Source: Blautia wexlerae DSM 19850 (GTDB taxonomy: Bacteria > Bacillota > Clostridia > Lachnospirales > Lachnospiraceae). From it: a DNA stretch of 64,000 nt. The position numbers and the translations under genes are program-made. The number at the start of each line of letters is the position of its first letter. The stretch's first letter is position 1. A model generated the notes under the pieces. It was given only the letters and a program-made list of their open reading frames with translations. It had not been told where the DNA came from and did not search any database. Below are positions 1-8,934 of this stretch, one piece after another. Location of the stretch: assembly GCF_025148125.1 (NCBI RefSeq), contig NZ_CP102267.1:633001-697000 (forward strand). Reading direction: 5' to 3'.

Positions 1-155
1 GTACGGTTGTAAAAGGAACTACAAAGCTGACCGCAAATAGGACAAAACTGACAAGTGGTAAAACTTATTATTTCAGAGCACGCGCATATAAGATGGTAGG
101 ATCTGCCAAGGTATATACAGGTTACAGTGCAGTGAAGAGCGTGAAAGTCAAATAA
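1..155 (+). CDS. C-terminal end of a fibronectin type III-like surface/secreted protein (partial)
   Basis: The reading frame starting at base 3 runs 50 codons to TAA at 153-155, and the 5' part lies outside the window. The visible residues include 'SGKTYYFRARAY', the typical last beta-strands of a fibronectin type III domain. The next gene has the matching 'SGKTYYYRIRAY' in its second repeat, so the two proteins are probably related neighbours. Nothing can be said about the missing N-terminus or any catalytic domain. Confidence 0.7.
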   Translation, partial: TVVKGTTKLTANRTKLTSGKTYYFRARAYKMVGSAKVYTGYSAVKSVKVK

Positions 156-186
156 TACAAAAATAATTGAGAACAGTATAAAATCA

Positions 187-227
187 AGCCGGCGATGTGA
201 GAGCAGATATCTTTTACAGAGCCGGCT
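187..227 (+). terminator. Weak inverted repeat after the partial gene
   Basis: The heptamers AGCCGGC (187-193) and GCCGGCT (221-227) can pair across a 27-base loop and are followed by CTTTG. The loop is long and the T-tract short, so this is at best a weak terminator. Confidence 0.3.
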
Positions 228-310
228 CTTTGATTATGGCAATTCCGTAAAATACTGTGGACAGTCCGGTATTGCTATAGATGAATTGTTATAGATGGGA
301 GGAATGTCAT

Positions 311-1438
311 GTGAAATATATCAGAAAGAGTTTCTCTTTATTTTGGTTGATAGCGGTAATGCTGTTTGGAACAGTATCGGCATCCGCAGCATCTGCAAAA
401 CCGGAAACACCGGTATTGTCCGGAACAGCAACCGGAAACAGAGTGACTCTGAACTGGAATAAAGTAAAGAAGGCTTCCGGCTATCAGATTTTTCTGTATT
501 ATAAAGCCTACGGGAAATACAAATGCGTGGGAAGGATCAAGAACAGGAACATTACCAGTTTTACACTGACAGGTTCTGAAGATAAGCTCTACACTTATAA
601 GATACGTTCTTATCTGAAACAGGGAAACAAAACTCTGTACAGCCCATCATCGAAAGCACTGGAGATAAAAACAGCTCCCGGAAAACCTGTGATCACCCGG
701 ATAAGAGTGAGAGAAGAAAGCGGAACCCTGATCAAATGGAAAAAAATCAAAACTGCAGAAGGATATCAGATATTCCGGTCAGAATCCGAGGACAGAGGAT
801 ATAAAAGAATCAATATAGTTTCCGGCAATATAACATTCAGTTATACAGATACAGGTACTGTTTCAGGAAAGACTTATTATTACAGAATACGGGCATATGT
901 ACGAAATCAGGGAAATGTTGTATATTCTGAACTGAGTGATCCGGCAGAGGCGGTAATGCGAAAGACTATTATGATCGGAGATTCCAGAACAGATATGATG
1001 AAAGATGTTGTGGAGAACGATAACATTACATGGATATGTGAGGTTGGAATGGGGTATAAATGGCTTAGAGATACTGCCCTGAAGACCTTGCAGGAGCAGA
1101 TGAAAGGAAATGAAGATATTTTTGTCTGGCTTGGTGTTAATGATGTATACAATATTTCCAATTATATCAGTCTGCTGAATGAGGAGATTCCAAAATGGAA
1201 AGCGCAGGGAGCGGATGTCTATATTGTGGCAGTGGGACAGGTAACCAAAGATCCTTATGTAACAAATGAGGAAATCGAAGATTTCAATGCCAGAATGAAA
1301 AAAGAAGTTGCCGGTGCGAAATATGCAGATCTTTATTCTTATCTGAAAAAGCAGGGATATAAGACAACAGACGGAACTCATTACGATAATGAAACCACAT
1401 GGAAGATTTACCGTTATCTGATGTCTTTTGTATCATAA
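311..1438 (+). CDS. Secreted SGNH/GDSL-type hydrolase with two FN3-like domains
   Basis: The chosen start is GTG at 311, because GGGAGG at 297-302 sits 8 bases upstream. An in-frame ATG at 281 has no such site. The 375-residue protein opens with a signal peptide (KSFSLFWLIAVMLFGTVSASAASA). Two fibronectin III-like repeats cover about residues 30-215. The C-terminal SGNH hydrolase domain shows block I GDSR (Ser225), block III GVND (275-278) and block V DGTH (Asp354, His357), the family's catalytic elements. The family acts as esterases or deacetylases, often on cell-wall or glycan esters; the substrate here is unknown. The gene is monocistronic and ends at a strong bidirectional terminator. 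Confidence 0.85.
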   Translation: MKYIRKSFSLFWLIAVMLFGTVSASAASAKPETPVLSGTATGNRVTLNWNKVKKASGYQIFLYYKAYGKYKCVGRIKNRNITSFTLTGSEDKLYTYKIRSYLKQGNKTLYSPSSKALEIKTAPGKPVITRIRVREESGTLIKWKKIKTAEGYQIFRSESEDRGYKRINIVSGNITFSYTDTGTVSGKTYYYRIRAYVRNQGNVVYSELSDPAEAVMRKTIMIGDSRTDMMKDVVENDNITWICEVGMGYKWLRDTALKTLQEQMKGNEDIFVWLGVNDVYNISNYISLLNEEIPKWKAQGADVYIVAVGQVTKDPYVTNEEIEDFNARMKKEVAGAKYADLYSYLKKQGYKTTDGTHYDNETTWKIYRYLMSFVS

Positions 1439-1446
1439 GAACAGAA

Positions 1447-1475
1447 AAAAAGGAAACTGTATCAGTTTCCTTTTT
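1447..1475. terminator. Bidirectional intrinsic terminator
   Basis: AAAAAGGAAACTG pairs perfectly with CAGTTTCCTTTTT across a 3-base loop. It serves the SGNH hydrolase gene on the plus strand and the tRNA gene on the minus strand. Confidence 0.9.
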
Positions 1476-1489
1476 GAGTAAAAAAATAA

Positions 1490-1573
1490 TGCAGAAGATG
1501 GGACTTGAACCCACACGATATTGCTACCACAGGCACCTGAAGCCTGCGCGTCTGCCAATTCCGCCACTTCTGC
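1490..1573 (-). tRNA. tRNA-Leu (anticodon CAG)
   Basis: The reverse complement folds as a class II tRNA with acceptor arm GCAGAAG/CTTCTGC, a D-arm with AATTGGCAGA, anticodon stem CAGGC/GCCTG around loop TTCAGGT (anticodon CAG), a variable arm and a T-arm with GGTTCAAGTCC. The discriminator base is A and CCA is not encoded. It reads CUG leucine codons. Confidence 0.95.
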
Positions 1574-1613
1574 ATTTCTTATTTATCAATCGCTCTCTCG
1601 CGACTGCTCATTT

Positions 1614-1642
1614 ATAATAACCGATGTATGGATAAAAGTCAA
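1614..1642 (-). promoter_or_regulatory. SigA promoter of tRNA-Leu
   Basis: On the minus strand TTGACT (1637-1642) and TATTAT (1614-1619) are separated by 17 bases, and the tRNA 5' end lies about 40 bases downstream. Confidence 0.75.
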
Positions 1643-1730
1643 TAGCTTTTTTGAAATTTTTTTAATTTTTTTTACAGTATCCTCAAAACGCACAATTTGT
1701 TACGTAGAAGTGTAAGCTTCTTCTGATAAA

Positions 1731-1755
1731 CTGCGGAGCAGTTATCCGGTGTAGA
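1731..1755 (+). repeat. Dispersed intergenic repeat, copy 1
   Basis: This stretch (CTGCGGAGCAG then TTATCCGGTGTAGA) recurs with one change at 11680-11704. It lies in the 411-base gap between the tRNA and carA. Apart from the two promoters, nothing else recognisable was found in that gap. Confidence 0.55.
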
Positions 1756-1894
1756 GTTGCACAGAGAAGAGGATGATTTAAATTTTATAGAGGTATTTGG
1801 ATGTGAGAAAGCAGTGAATGCATGTGATTGGATCTGCCTGAAATTACAAAAAAGTTTTTAATATCAACTTAATTATTTTTAGTACCTTATAAGG

Positions 1895-1923
1895 TTGAAA
1901 AAAGCACTTTGCTGTGATACAAT
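1895..1923 (+). promoter_or_regulatory. SigA promoter of carAB with extended -10
   Basis: TTGAAA (1895-1900) and TACAAT (1918-1923) are separated by 17 bases, and the TG-A before the -10 makes an extended -10. The implied leader to carA is only about 55 bases, and no attenuator hairpin is visible in it. Confidence 0.8.
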
Positions 1924-1984
1924 CTTGAAGATTTAGGAAAAAATAAGTGATAGACACAATATAAAGATAAGAAAGGGAGATTGT

Positions 1985-3061
1985 ATGAAAGCATTTCTGA
2001 TATTAGAAGATGGCCATGTGTTCAAAGGTACAAGCATTGGTTCAACGAGAGACGTTATCAGCGAAATCGTCTTTAATACTTCCATGACCGGTTATCTGGA
2101 AGTAATGACCGACCCTTCCTATGCAGGACAGGCAGTATGTATGACTTATCCCCTCATTGGGAATTACGGAATCTGTTATGATGACCAGGAGTCATCAAAG
2201 CCATGGGTGGACGGCTTTATTGTCCGCGAATTATCCCGTGTCCCAAGTAATTTCAGAAGCGTGGACACGATTCAGCATTTCTTAACAAAGCATGATATTC
2301 CAGGTATTGCCGGAATTGATACCAGAGCCTTAACGAAAATCCTTCGTGAGAAAGGTACCATGAACGGTATGATCACCGTCAATGAAAATTATGATTTAGA
2401 TACAATTATCCCCCAGTTAAAAGCATATACAACAGGTAAGGTAGTAGAGAAGGTAACATGCCGCGAGAAAGAGATTTTAAAAGGCGACGGTCCGAAAGTA
2501 GCACTTCTTGACCTGGGAGCAAAGAGAAACATTGCACGTTCCCTGAATGAAAGAGGATGTGAGGTTACAATTTATCCGGCACTGACACCTGCGGAAGAGA
2601 TCCTGGAGGCAAATCCGGATGGCATTATGTTAAGTAACGGCCCTGGAGACCCAAAGGAATGTACTTCTATTATAAAGGAAATAAAAAAATTATATGATTC
2701 TGAAGTTCCGATCTTTGCAATCTGTCTTGGACATCAGCTGATGGCACTTGCAACAGGCGGAGATACCCATAAGATGAAATACGGACACAGAGGCGGAAAC
2801 CATCCGGTCAAAGACCTTGCAACAGGACGTGTTTACATTTCTTCACAGAACCATGGCTATGTAGTAGATGCTGAGGGACTTGAAGAGAAAAACATTGCAA
2901 AACCTGCATTCGTTAACGTCAATGACGGCACAAACGAAGGTATGGCATACGAAGGAAAGAATATCTTTACAGTACAGTTCCATCCTGAAGCATGCCCGGG
3001 ACCGCAGGATTCCAGTTACCTGTTTGACAGATTTATGGATATGATGGGAGGAAATAAATAA
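1985..3061 (+). CDS. carA: Carbamoyl-phosphate synthase small (glutaminase) subunit
   Basis: CarA hydrolyses glutamine and channels ammonia to CarB for carbamoyl phosphate, feeding pyrimidine and arginine synthesis in the cytoplasm. The 358-residue protein has the N-terminal CPSase small-chain domain and a C-terminal class I amidotransferase domain. The nucleophile is Cys247 in FAICLGHQ, and the catalytic His333 and Glu335 lie in QFHPE. The ATG at 1985 follows AAGGGAGA. Its TAA overlaps the carB start by one base, so the two subunits are translationally coupled. Length is normal for the family. Confidence 0.97.
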   Translation: MKAFLILEDGHVFKGTSIGSTRDVISEIVFNTSMTGYLEVMTDPSYAGQAVCMTYPLIGNYGICYDDQESSKPWVDGFIVRELSRVPSNFRSVDTIQHFLTKHDIPGIAGIDTRALTKILREKGTMNGMITVNENYDLDTIIPQLKAYTTGKVVEKVTCREKEILKGDGPKVALLDLGAKRNIARSLNERGCEVTIYPALTPAEEILEANPDGIMLSNGPGDPKECTSIIKEIKKLYDSEVPIFAICLGHQLMALATGGDTHKMKYGHRGGNHPVKDLATGRVYISSQNHGYVVDAEGLEEKNIAKPAFVNVNDGTNEGMAYEGKNIFTVQFHPEACPGPQDSSYLFDRFMDMMGGNK

Positions 3062-6000
3062 TGCCAAGAAATAAAGACATTAAAAAAGTACTTGTAATTG
3101 GTTCCGGCCCGATTATCATCGGCCAGGCAGCAGAGTTTGACTATGCAGGAACACAGGCATGCCGTTCCCTGAAGGAAGAAGGCATTGAGGTTGTTCTTCT
3201 TAACTCCAACCCTGCAACCATCATGACAGATAAAGATATCGCTGACAGAGTTTATATCGAGCCTCTGACAGTAGAAGTAGTAGAACAGCTTATCCTGAAA
3301 GAGAAACCGGACAGTGTCCTTCCTACACTGGGCGGCCAGGCGGGATTAAACCTTGCCATGGAGCTGGATGAGAAAGGTTTCCTCAAAGAACACAATATAA
3401 GACTGATCGGTACAACTGCCCAGACAATCAAGAAAGCGGAGGACCGTCAGGAATTTAAAGACACCATGGAGAAGATCGGTGAGCCGATCGCAGCATCCAA
3501 GGTTGTTACAACAGTAGAAGATGGTCTTGCATTTACAAACACCATTGGTTATCCGGTAGTTCTCCGTCCTGCTTACACACTCGGTGGAAGCGGCGGCGGT
3601 ATCGCTCATAATGAATATGAACTTCGTGAAATCCTGGAGAATGGTCTTCGTCTTTCACGTGTAGGTGAAGTTCTGGTAGAGCGCTGCATCGCAGGATGGA
3701 AAGAGATTGAATATGAAGTAATGCGTGACAGCGCAGGAAACTGCATCACAGTCTGCAACATGGAGAACATTGATCCGGTTGGTGTCCACACAGGTGACTC
3801 TATCGTAGTTGCTCCATCTCAGACACTGGGAGATAAAGAATATCAGATGCTCCGTACTTCAGCCCTGAACATCATCACAGAACTTGGAATCACAGGTGGA
3901 TGTAACGTTCAGTACGCTCTGAAACCGGACAGCTTTGAATACTGTGTAATCGAGGTAAACCCGCGTGTAAGCCGTTCCTCTGCACTTGCAAGTAAGGCAA
4001 CAGGTTACCCGATCGCAAAGGTTGCAGCAAAGATTGCCCTGGGTTACACACTGGATGAGATCCCGAATGCGATCACAGGAAAAACATATGCAAGTTTCGA
4101 GCCAATGCTTGACTACTGCGTAGTTAAGATCCCGAGACTTCCATTTGATAAATTTATTACTGCAAAGAGAACCCTTACTACTCAGATGAAGGCAACAGGT
4201 GAGGTTATGAGTATCTGCCATAACTTCGAAGGTGCCCTGATGAAGGCCATCCGTTCTCTTGAGCAGCACGTAGACAGTCTGATGTCCTATGATTTCACAC
4301 AGCTTACAGACGAGGAACTCCTTGCAGAGCTGGAAATCGTAGATGACCGCAGAATCTGGAAGATTGCAGAAGCAATCCGTCGTGGTATGCCACAGTCCAT
4401 GCTTCACGACATCACAAAGATTGATATCTGGTTTATCGATAAGATTGCAATCCTTGTAGGCATGGAAAATGCTCTTAAGACCAGAAAGCTCACAAAAGAG
4501 CTTCTCCTTGAAGCAAAACGCATGGAATTCCCGGACTACATCGTTGCACGTCTGGCAGGCAAGACAGAAGAAGAGATTAAAGCTCTTCGTGAAGAATACC
4601 AGATCAAAGCAGCATACAAGATGGTTGATACCTGTGCAGCAGAATTTGCTGCAGCAACACCATATTACTATTCTGTATACGGCGATGAAGGCACAGAGAA
4701 TGAAGCAGTAGCAACACCGGATAAAAAGAAAATCCTGGTACTTGGTTCCGGTCCGATCCGTATCGGTCAGGGTATTGAGTTCGACTTCTGTTCCGTACAC
4801 TGTACATGGGCATTTGCAAAAGAAGGCTATGAGACCATCATCATCAACAACAACCCGGAAACAGTAAGTACAGACTTTGATATTGCAGATAAACTGTATT
4901 TCGAGCCTCTGACACCGGAAGATGTTGAGAATGTAGTAAATATCGAGAAACCGGACGGAGCAGTTGTACAGTTCGGTGGTCAGACAGCTATCAAATTAAC
5001 AGAAGCACTGACAAAGATGGGCGTTAAGATTCTCGGAACATCTGCGGAGAACGTAGATGCAGCAGAGGACCGTGAGCTCTTTGATGAGATTCTTGAAAAA
5101 TGTGAGATCCCGAGACCAAAGGGACAGACAGTATTTACTGCTGAGGAAGCTAAGAAAGCAGCAAATGAGCTGGGTTATCCTGTTCTGGTTCGTCCTTCCT
5201 ATGTACTTGGTGGTCAGGGCATGAGAATCGCTGTAAGCGATGAGGACGTAGAAGAGTATATCGGTGTGATCAACCAGATCGCACAGGAGCACCCGATCCT
5301 TGTTGATAAATACCTGATGGGTAAGGAAATCGAAGTAGATGCTGTATGCGATGGCGAGGATATCCTGATTCCTGGTATTATGGAACATATCGAGCGTGCC
5401 GGAATCCACTCCGGTGACAGTATTTCCGTATACCCGGCTAAGACCATCAGCGAGAAAGCAAAAGAGACAATTGCAGAATACACCAGACGTCTTGCAAGAG
5501 CACTGCATGTTATCGGTATGATCAACATCCAGTTCATTGTTCTTGGAGATGATGTATATGTGATCGAGGTTAATCCTCGTTCCAGCCGTACTGTACCGTA
5601 CATCAGCAAGGTAACAGGAATTCCGATTGTTCCTCTTGCAACGAAGGTAATCCTTGGATACAAGCTGAAAGACATGGGCTATGAACCGGGACTTCAGCCG
5701 GAAGCAAAACACTATGCGATCAAGATGCCTGTATTCTCATTTGAGAAGATCCGCGGTGCTGATATCAGTCTTGGACCGGAAATGAAGTCAACAGGTGAGT
5801 GCCTTGGTATTGCTGAGACATTCAATGAAGCGCTTTACAAAGCATTTATCGGAGCTGGTATCCGTCTTCCGAAACACAAAAACATGATCATCACTGTTAA
5901 AGACGAAGACAAACAGGATATCATTCCTATCGCAAGAAGATTCGAAGCACTTGGATACAGAATCTATGCTACACTGGGAACTGCAAAAGTCCTCAAAGAA

Positions 6001-6276
6001 AACGGAATCAAAGTTATCCGTACAAATAAGCTGGAGCAGCCTGCACCGAACCTTATGGACCTTATCCTTGGTCATAAGATCGACGTTGTCATTGATACTC
6101 CACCACAGGGCGTAGAACATCAGAAAGATGGTTTCGTCATCAGACGTAACGCCATCGAGACAGGTGTCAATGTCCTTACTTCTCTGGATACAGCAGAAGC
6201 ACTGGCAACCAGTCTTGAGAACACAGACCTGAACAATTTATCTCTTATTGATATTGCTACGATTGCAAGAAGATAA
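3061..6276 (+). CDS. carB: Carbamoyl-phosphate synthase large subunit
   Basis: The 1071-residue protein makes carbamoyl phosphate from bicarbonate, ammonia from CarA and two ATP. It consists of two homologous ATP-grasp halves, each opening with a KKxLVxGSGPI motif (about residues 9 and 555), plus a C-terminal MGS-like allosteric domain (about 935-1071) where UMP and ornithine act in characterised enzymes. Length and both nucleotide-binding halves are complete. Several long minus-strand reading frames lie inside it, but they are codon-bias shadows. A terminator follows at 6304-6349. Confidence 0.97.
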   Translation: MPRNKDIKKVLVIGSGPIIIGQAAEFDYAGTQACRSLKEEGIEVVLLNSNPATIMTDKDIADRVYIEPLTVEVVEQLILKEKPDSVLPTLGGQAGLNLAMELDEKGFLKEHNIRLIGTTAQTIKKAEDRQEFKDTMEKIGEPIAASKVVTTVEDGLAFTNTIGYPVVLRPAYTLGGSGGGIAHNEYELREILENGLRLSRVGEVLVERCIAGWKEIEYEVMRDSAGNCITVCNMENIDPVGVHTGDSIVVAPSQTLGDKEYQMLRTSALNIITELGITGGCNVQYALKPDSFEYCVIEVNPRVSRSSALASKATGYPIAKVAAKIALGYTLDEIPNAITGKTYASFEPMLDYCVVKIPRLPFDKFITAKRTLTTQMKATGEVMSICHNFEGALMKAIRSLEQHVDSLMSYDFTQLTDEELLAELEIVDDRRIWKIAEAIRRGMPQSMLHDITKIDIWFIDKIAILVGMENALKTRKLTKELLLEAKRMEFPDYIVARLAGKTEEEIKALREEYQIKAAYKMVDTCAAEFAAATPYYYSVYGDEGTENEAVATPDKKKILVLGSGPIRIGQGIEFDFCSVHCTWAFAKEGYETIIINNNPETVSTDFDIADKLYFEPLTPEDVENVVNIEKPDGAVVQFGGQTAIKLTEALTKMGVKILGTSAENVDAAEDRELFDEILEKCEIPRPKGQTVFTAEEAKKAANELGYPVLVRPSYVLGGQGMRIAVSDEDVEEYIGVINQIAQEHPILVDKYLMGKEIEVDAVCDGEDILIPGIMEHIERAGIHSGDSISVYPAKTISEKAKETIAEYTRRLARALHVIGMINIQFIVLGDDVYVIEVNPRSSRTVPYISKVTGIPIVPLATKVILGYKLKDMGYEPGLQPEAKHYAIKMPVFSFEKIRGADISLGPEMKSTGECLGIAETFNEALYKAFIGAGIRLPKHKNMIITVKDEDKQDIIPIARRFEALGYRIYATLGTAKVLKENGIKVIRTNKLEQPAPNLMDLILGHKIDVVIDTPPQGVEHQKDGFVIRRNAIETGVNVLTSLDTAEALATSLENTDLNNLSLIDIATIARR

Positions 6277-6303
6277 AGAACTGATAAATAATATGAAATG
6301 ATG

Positions 6304-6349
6304 AAAAGCAGCCGTAATTTTCTCTGTCGGAGAAAAGGCGGCTGTTTTT
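6304..6349 (+). terminator. Terminator of carAB
   Basis: AAAAGCAGCCG pairs with CGGCTGTTTTT, and an inner stem TTTTCTC/GAGAAAA extends the hairpin. A T-tract closes it. Confidence 0.9.
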
Positions 6350-6385
6350 ATCTTATAGAATCAGCAGGAAAAATACAGATTACAG

Positions 6386-6415
6386 TTGTATCAGTGGCAT
6401 GGTGTGTAATATAAT
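6386..6415 (+). promoter_or_regulatory. Promoter of uppP
   Basis: TTGTAT (6386-6391) and a consensus TATAAT (6410-6415) lie 18 bases apart, about 150 bases before the uppP start codon. Confidence 0.6.
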
Positions 6416-6564
6416 CATATGAGTATTTACAGTGAGTCAGATAGATATATAGATATATGTGGGTCTTTTGCATTACTTATTATCTGGCAGAAACCTGTCT
6501 GATCCGGTTGAAAATCGTTGTAAATAAGAATAACAACAAAAAAGAAAACAGGAAGGGAAAGATT

Positions 6565-7473
6565 ATGGATTTTATTGAACTGTTAAAGGTCATTTTCCTT
6601 GGGATTGTAGAGGGAATTACAGAATGGCTCCCGATCAGCAGTACCGGACATATGATCCTGGTGGATGAGTTCCTGAAACTGAATGTGACAGAGGATTTTA
6701 AGAATCTGTTTTTCGTAGTGATCCAGCTTGGCGCGATCCTCGCGGTTGTAGTTCTCTACTGGAACAAATTGTGGCCGTTTTATATCAGACCAATTTCAAA
6801 GAAACAGCAGGCAGTGCTTAACAGGCATGGTGCAGTATCCAGAGGAATTCTTACTTTTGTGGAGAAGTTCTGTGATAAAGAGAAATGGGTACTCTGGTTT
6901 AAAATTATAGTAGCCTGTATACCGACGATTGTTATCGCACTTCCGTTTAATGATGTCATTGAAGAGAAATTTAATAACTATGTAGTAGTTGCCATTGCAC
7001 TGATCGTATATGGTATCCTCTTCATTGTCATTGAGAATTATAACAAGAGAAGAAGAGCAACCTGTACAAATCTGGAAAATCTGTCATTTAAGACTGCACT
7101 CATCATCGGTCTGTTCCAGGTACTCTCCGTAGTTCCGGGTACATCCCGTTCAGGTTCCACCATTATCGGTGGTATCCTTGCAGGAACCTCCCGTACAGTA
7201 GCAGCAGAATTTACCTTCTTCCTGGGAATCCCGGTCATGTTCGGAGCCAGTCTTCTGAAAATCCTGAAATTCGGTTTCTCTTTCACAGGAACAGAGGTGA
7301 TGATCCTGATCGTGGGAATGGTAGTGGCATTTGTAGTTTCCATTATCGCGATCAAATTCCTGATGGGATACATAAAGAAACATGACTTTAAGGCATTCGG
7401 ATGGTACAGAATCGCACTTGGTATTCTGGTGCTTGGATACTTTATCGGAAAAACACTTCTTGGTTGTAAATAA
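6565..7473 (+). CDS. uppP: Undecaprenyl-diphosphatase (UppP/BacA family)
   Basis: This integral membrane phosphatase recycles undecaprenyl pyrophosphate, the lipid carrier of cell-wall synthesis, and its overproduction gives bacitracin resistance. The start is ATG 6565 behind GGAAGGGAAAG. The signature motifs are present: [14 protein letters not shown] near residue 15 and [10 protein letters not shown] near residue 191. Several hydrophobic helices follow. At 302 residues it is longer than the usual 265-280, with an extra loop after the second helix (about 70-105). The gene stands alone between its own promoter and a strong terminator. Confidence 0.93.
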   Translation: MDFIELLKVIFLGIVEGITEWLPISSTGHMILVDEFLKLNVTEDFKNLFFVVIQLGAILAVVVLYWNKLWPFYIRPISKKQQAVLNRHGAVSRGILTFVEKFCDKEKWVLWFKIIVACIPTIVIALPFNDVIEEKFNNYVVVAIALIVYGILFIVIENYNKRRRATCTNLENLSFKTALIIGLFQVLSVVPGTSRSGSTIIGGILAGTSRTVAAEFTFFLGIPVMFGASLLKILKFGFSFTGTEVMILIVGMVVAFVVSIIAIKFLMGYIKKHDFKAFGWYRIALGILVLGYFIGKTLLGCK

Positions 7474-7481
7474 TGTATAAG

Positions 7482-7545
7482 AAAAGCCCTGCTGTATAAG
7501 CGGCATGTACGTCATAAGCGTATATCCCGGACAGCAGGGCTTTTT
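7482..7545. terminator. Terminator between uppP and the molybdate regulator
   Basis: AAAAGCCCTGCTGT and ACAGCAGGGCTTTTT form a 14-15 bp stem with a 35-base loop. It can act on both converging genes. Confidence 0.85.
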
Positions 7546-7562
7546 ATTATGTTACAGGTTTC

Positions 7563-8501
7563 TTATATGCAGATCATTTCGCCGGTATAAGAGGTATCAT
7601 AACCTGTCAGATGATGAATCTCAGTTTTGAAATCTTCAGACTGTACAATTTCCACAAGAGCAGAGAACCCCGGCTTTCTCACAGATTCCGCAGGAATTGC
7701 CAGATACATCTGCATATCAGTCACAGGGACGAAATCAAGTCCCGGAAAATAACGTGCGATCATTTCTTCTCCAAAAGCAACATTTGCTCTGCGCTCAAAA
7801 ACAGCAGATGCAGATGACATATCAGAGACAGCTTCATTTCTGTATCCGCTGATCTTTTCAGAAGAGATTCCCCGTTCTTTTAACAGACGGTCCAGATAAA
7901 CCCTGCGGGCACTTCCCTTTTCACGATTCATAAAAACAACTTTCGGATCCGTCAGGTCCTCCACAGAAGAAATCTTCTCAGGATTTCCGGCCTGTACATA
8001 GAAGCCGACAGAGTATTTATATAAAGAAAGAAGTATCAGCGGGATTCCGGGAACCAGGTGACGGATATCATCTATATCCAGACTGGTAGCAGCGATATGT
8101 GCCTTTTCGAAATACAGGGAATAAAGTCCGTTATAGTCATTCATATGAGACTGCAGGACAGGAAGGCCATCAGGATGAGCGGACATTTTGCCGAGAAGAA
8201 GCTCCAGGGCGGCAGAAGTCTGGCCGCCTAAAATGATACCACTGGAATGAAGCAGATAATCTCTCTTCAGCAGAGAGCTCTCAGGTTCAAAATTAACAGA
8301 AGTGTATGGAATATCCTGCCCGCTTTCGGAATTGCCGGAACTGCTTCTGTTAAGATACTGTGTCAACTGCTCTTCGCTGACCCTGAGTTGTTTTCCGATT
8401 TTGGAAGATTCCAGCTCACCGCGCTTGATAAGTTCATAGACCGTTGTCTTTTTGATCTTCAGACGGTCTGCGACCTCCTGAGCTGTGTAAAGTTTATTCA
8501 T
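7563..8501 (-). CDS. HTH regulator with a periplasmic-binding-protein-like domain (probable molybdate-locus regulator)
   Basis: The N-terminus (residues 1-50, 'YTAQEVADRLKIKKTTVYELIKRGEL') is an excisionase/MerR-type helix-turn-helix. Residues about 75-310 resemble the PBP-like domain found in molybdate-responsive and tungstate-responsive regulators. The family is expected to sense an oxyanion or cofactor and bind DNA. The start is ATG 8501, which lies inside the last codons of the molbindin gene (8-base overlap), so the two are translationally coupled. The cluster faces modABC across a 230-base gap with a palindrome in the modA promoter, its likely target. Function is inferred from domains and context. 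Confidence 0.75.
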   Translation of the reverse strand: MNKLYTAQEVADRLKIKKTTVYELIKRGELESSKIGKQLRVSEEQLTQYLNRSSSGNSESGQDIPYTSVNFEPESSLLKRDYLLHSSGIILGGQTSAALELLLGKMSAHPDGLPVLQSHMNDYNGLYSLYFEKAHIAATSLDIDDIRHLVPGIPLILLSLYKYSVGFYVQAGNPEKISSVEDLTDPKVVFMNREKGSARRVYLDRLLKERGISSEKISGYRNEAVSDMSSASAVFERRANVAFGEEMIARYFPGLDFVPVTDMQMYLAIPAESVRKPGFSALVEIVQSEDFKTEIHHLTGYDTSYTGEMICI

Positions 8502-8706
8502 CAATACCTACCATGACATTAGTAGCCTTGATCACTGCATAAGCATCAGAACCTACTTTCAGGTTTAATTCTTCAACTGCTGCACAGGAGATGGTTGCTG
8601 TGATAATGTTTCCACCGCCGATATCAATAGAAACGATGGAGTTTACAGCTCCGTTATTGATACTTACTACTTTCCCTTTTAACTGATTGCGTGCACTTAA
8701 TTTCAT
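8494..8706 (-). CDS. Molbindin (single Mop/TOBE domain, molybdopterin/molybdate-binding protein)
   Basis: The 70-residue protein 'MKLSARNQLKGKVVSINNGAVNSIVSI...' is one complete Mop domain. Family members bind molybdate or tungstate as oligomers and act as storage or buffering proteins. The ATG at 8706 has GAGGTG 6 bases upstream. It is co-transcribed with, and overlaps, the downstream regulator and is divergent from modABC. Confidence 0.88.
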   Translation of the reverse strand: MKLSARNQLKGKVVSINNGAVNSIVSIDIGGGNIITATISCAAVEELNLKVGSDAYAVIKATNVMVGIDE

Positions 8707-8735
8707 GATAATCACCTCACTGTTTATTATTTTTT

Positions 8736-8763
8736 TCTATAAATTTATCTGATACCCGATCAA
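8736..8763 (-). promoter_or_regulatory. Possible promoter of the molbindin-regulator operon
   Basis: On the minus strand TTGATC (8758-8763) and TATAGA (8736-8741) lie 16 bases apart, 30 bases before the molbindin start. The match is moderate. Confidence 0.4.
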
Positions 8764-8842
8764 AGGCCGGAAAGTTGTTTTTGCCGATAAAAATAAGGCT
8801 TTCAATCTGCTATCATTTACATGATAACATATACAAATAAAA

Positions 8843-8871
8843 TTGACAAGAATACAAAAGTTTTGTACAAT
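8843..8871 (+). promoter_or_regulatory. SigA promoter of modABC
   Basis: A consensus TTGACA (8843-8848) is 17 bases from TACAAT (8866-8871). A perfect palindrome fills the spacer and runs into the -10 box. Confidence 0.85.
8853..8867. promoter_or_regulatory. Palindromic operator in the modA promoter
   Basis: TACAAAA-G-TTTTGTA is a perfect 7+1+7 palindrome between -35 and -10, the placement expected for a repressor. The regulator encoded at 7563-8501 is the obvious candidate ligand. The sequence after the start site also carries repeated AAAACAAAACT blocks of unknown meaning. Confidence 0.6.
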
Positions 8872-8934
8872 AGACACAAAAGAAAACAAAACTCAATAAA
8901 ACAAAACAAAACTGAATGAAAGACGGTAAAAAAC

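Noticed and set aside
1574..1984. Search for a PyrR or other attenuator in front of carA
   Set aside because: The predicted transcript leader is only about 55 bases and contains no hairpin with a T-tract.
3859..5712. Long minus-strand reading frames (up to 313 codons) inside carB
   Set aside because: They are mirror images of carB codon bias, have no ribosome sites and give Cys-rich and Phe-rich nonsense proteins.
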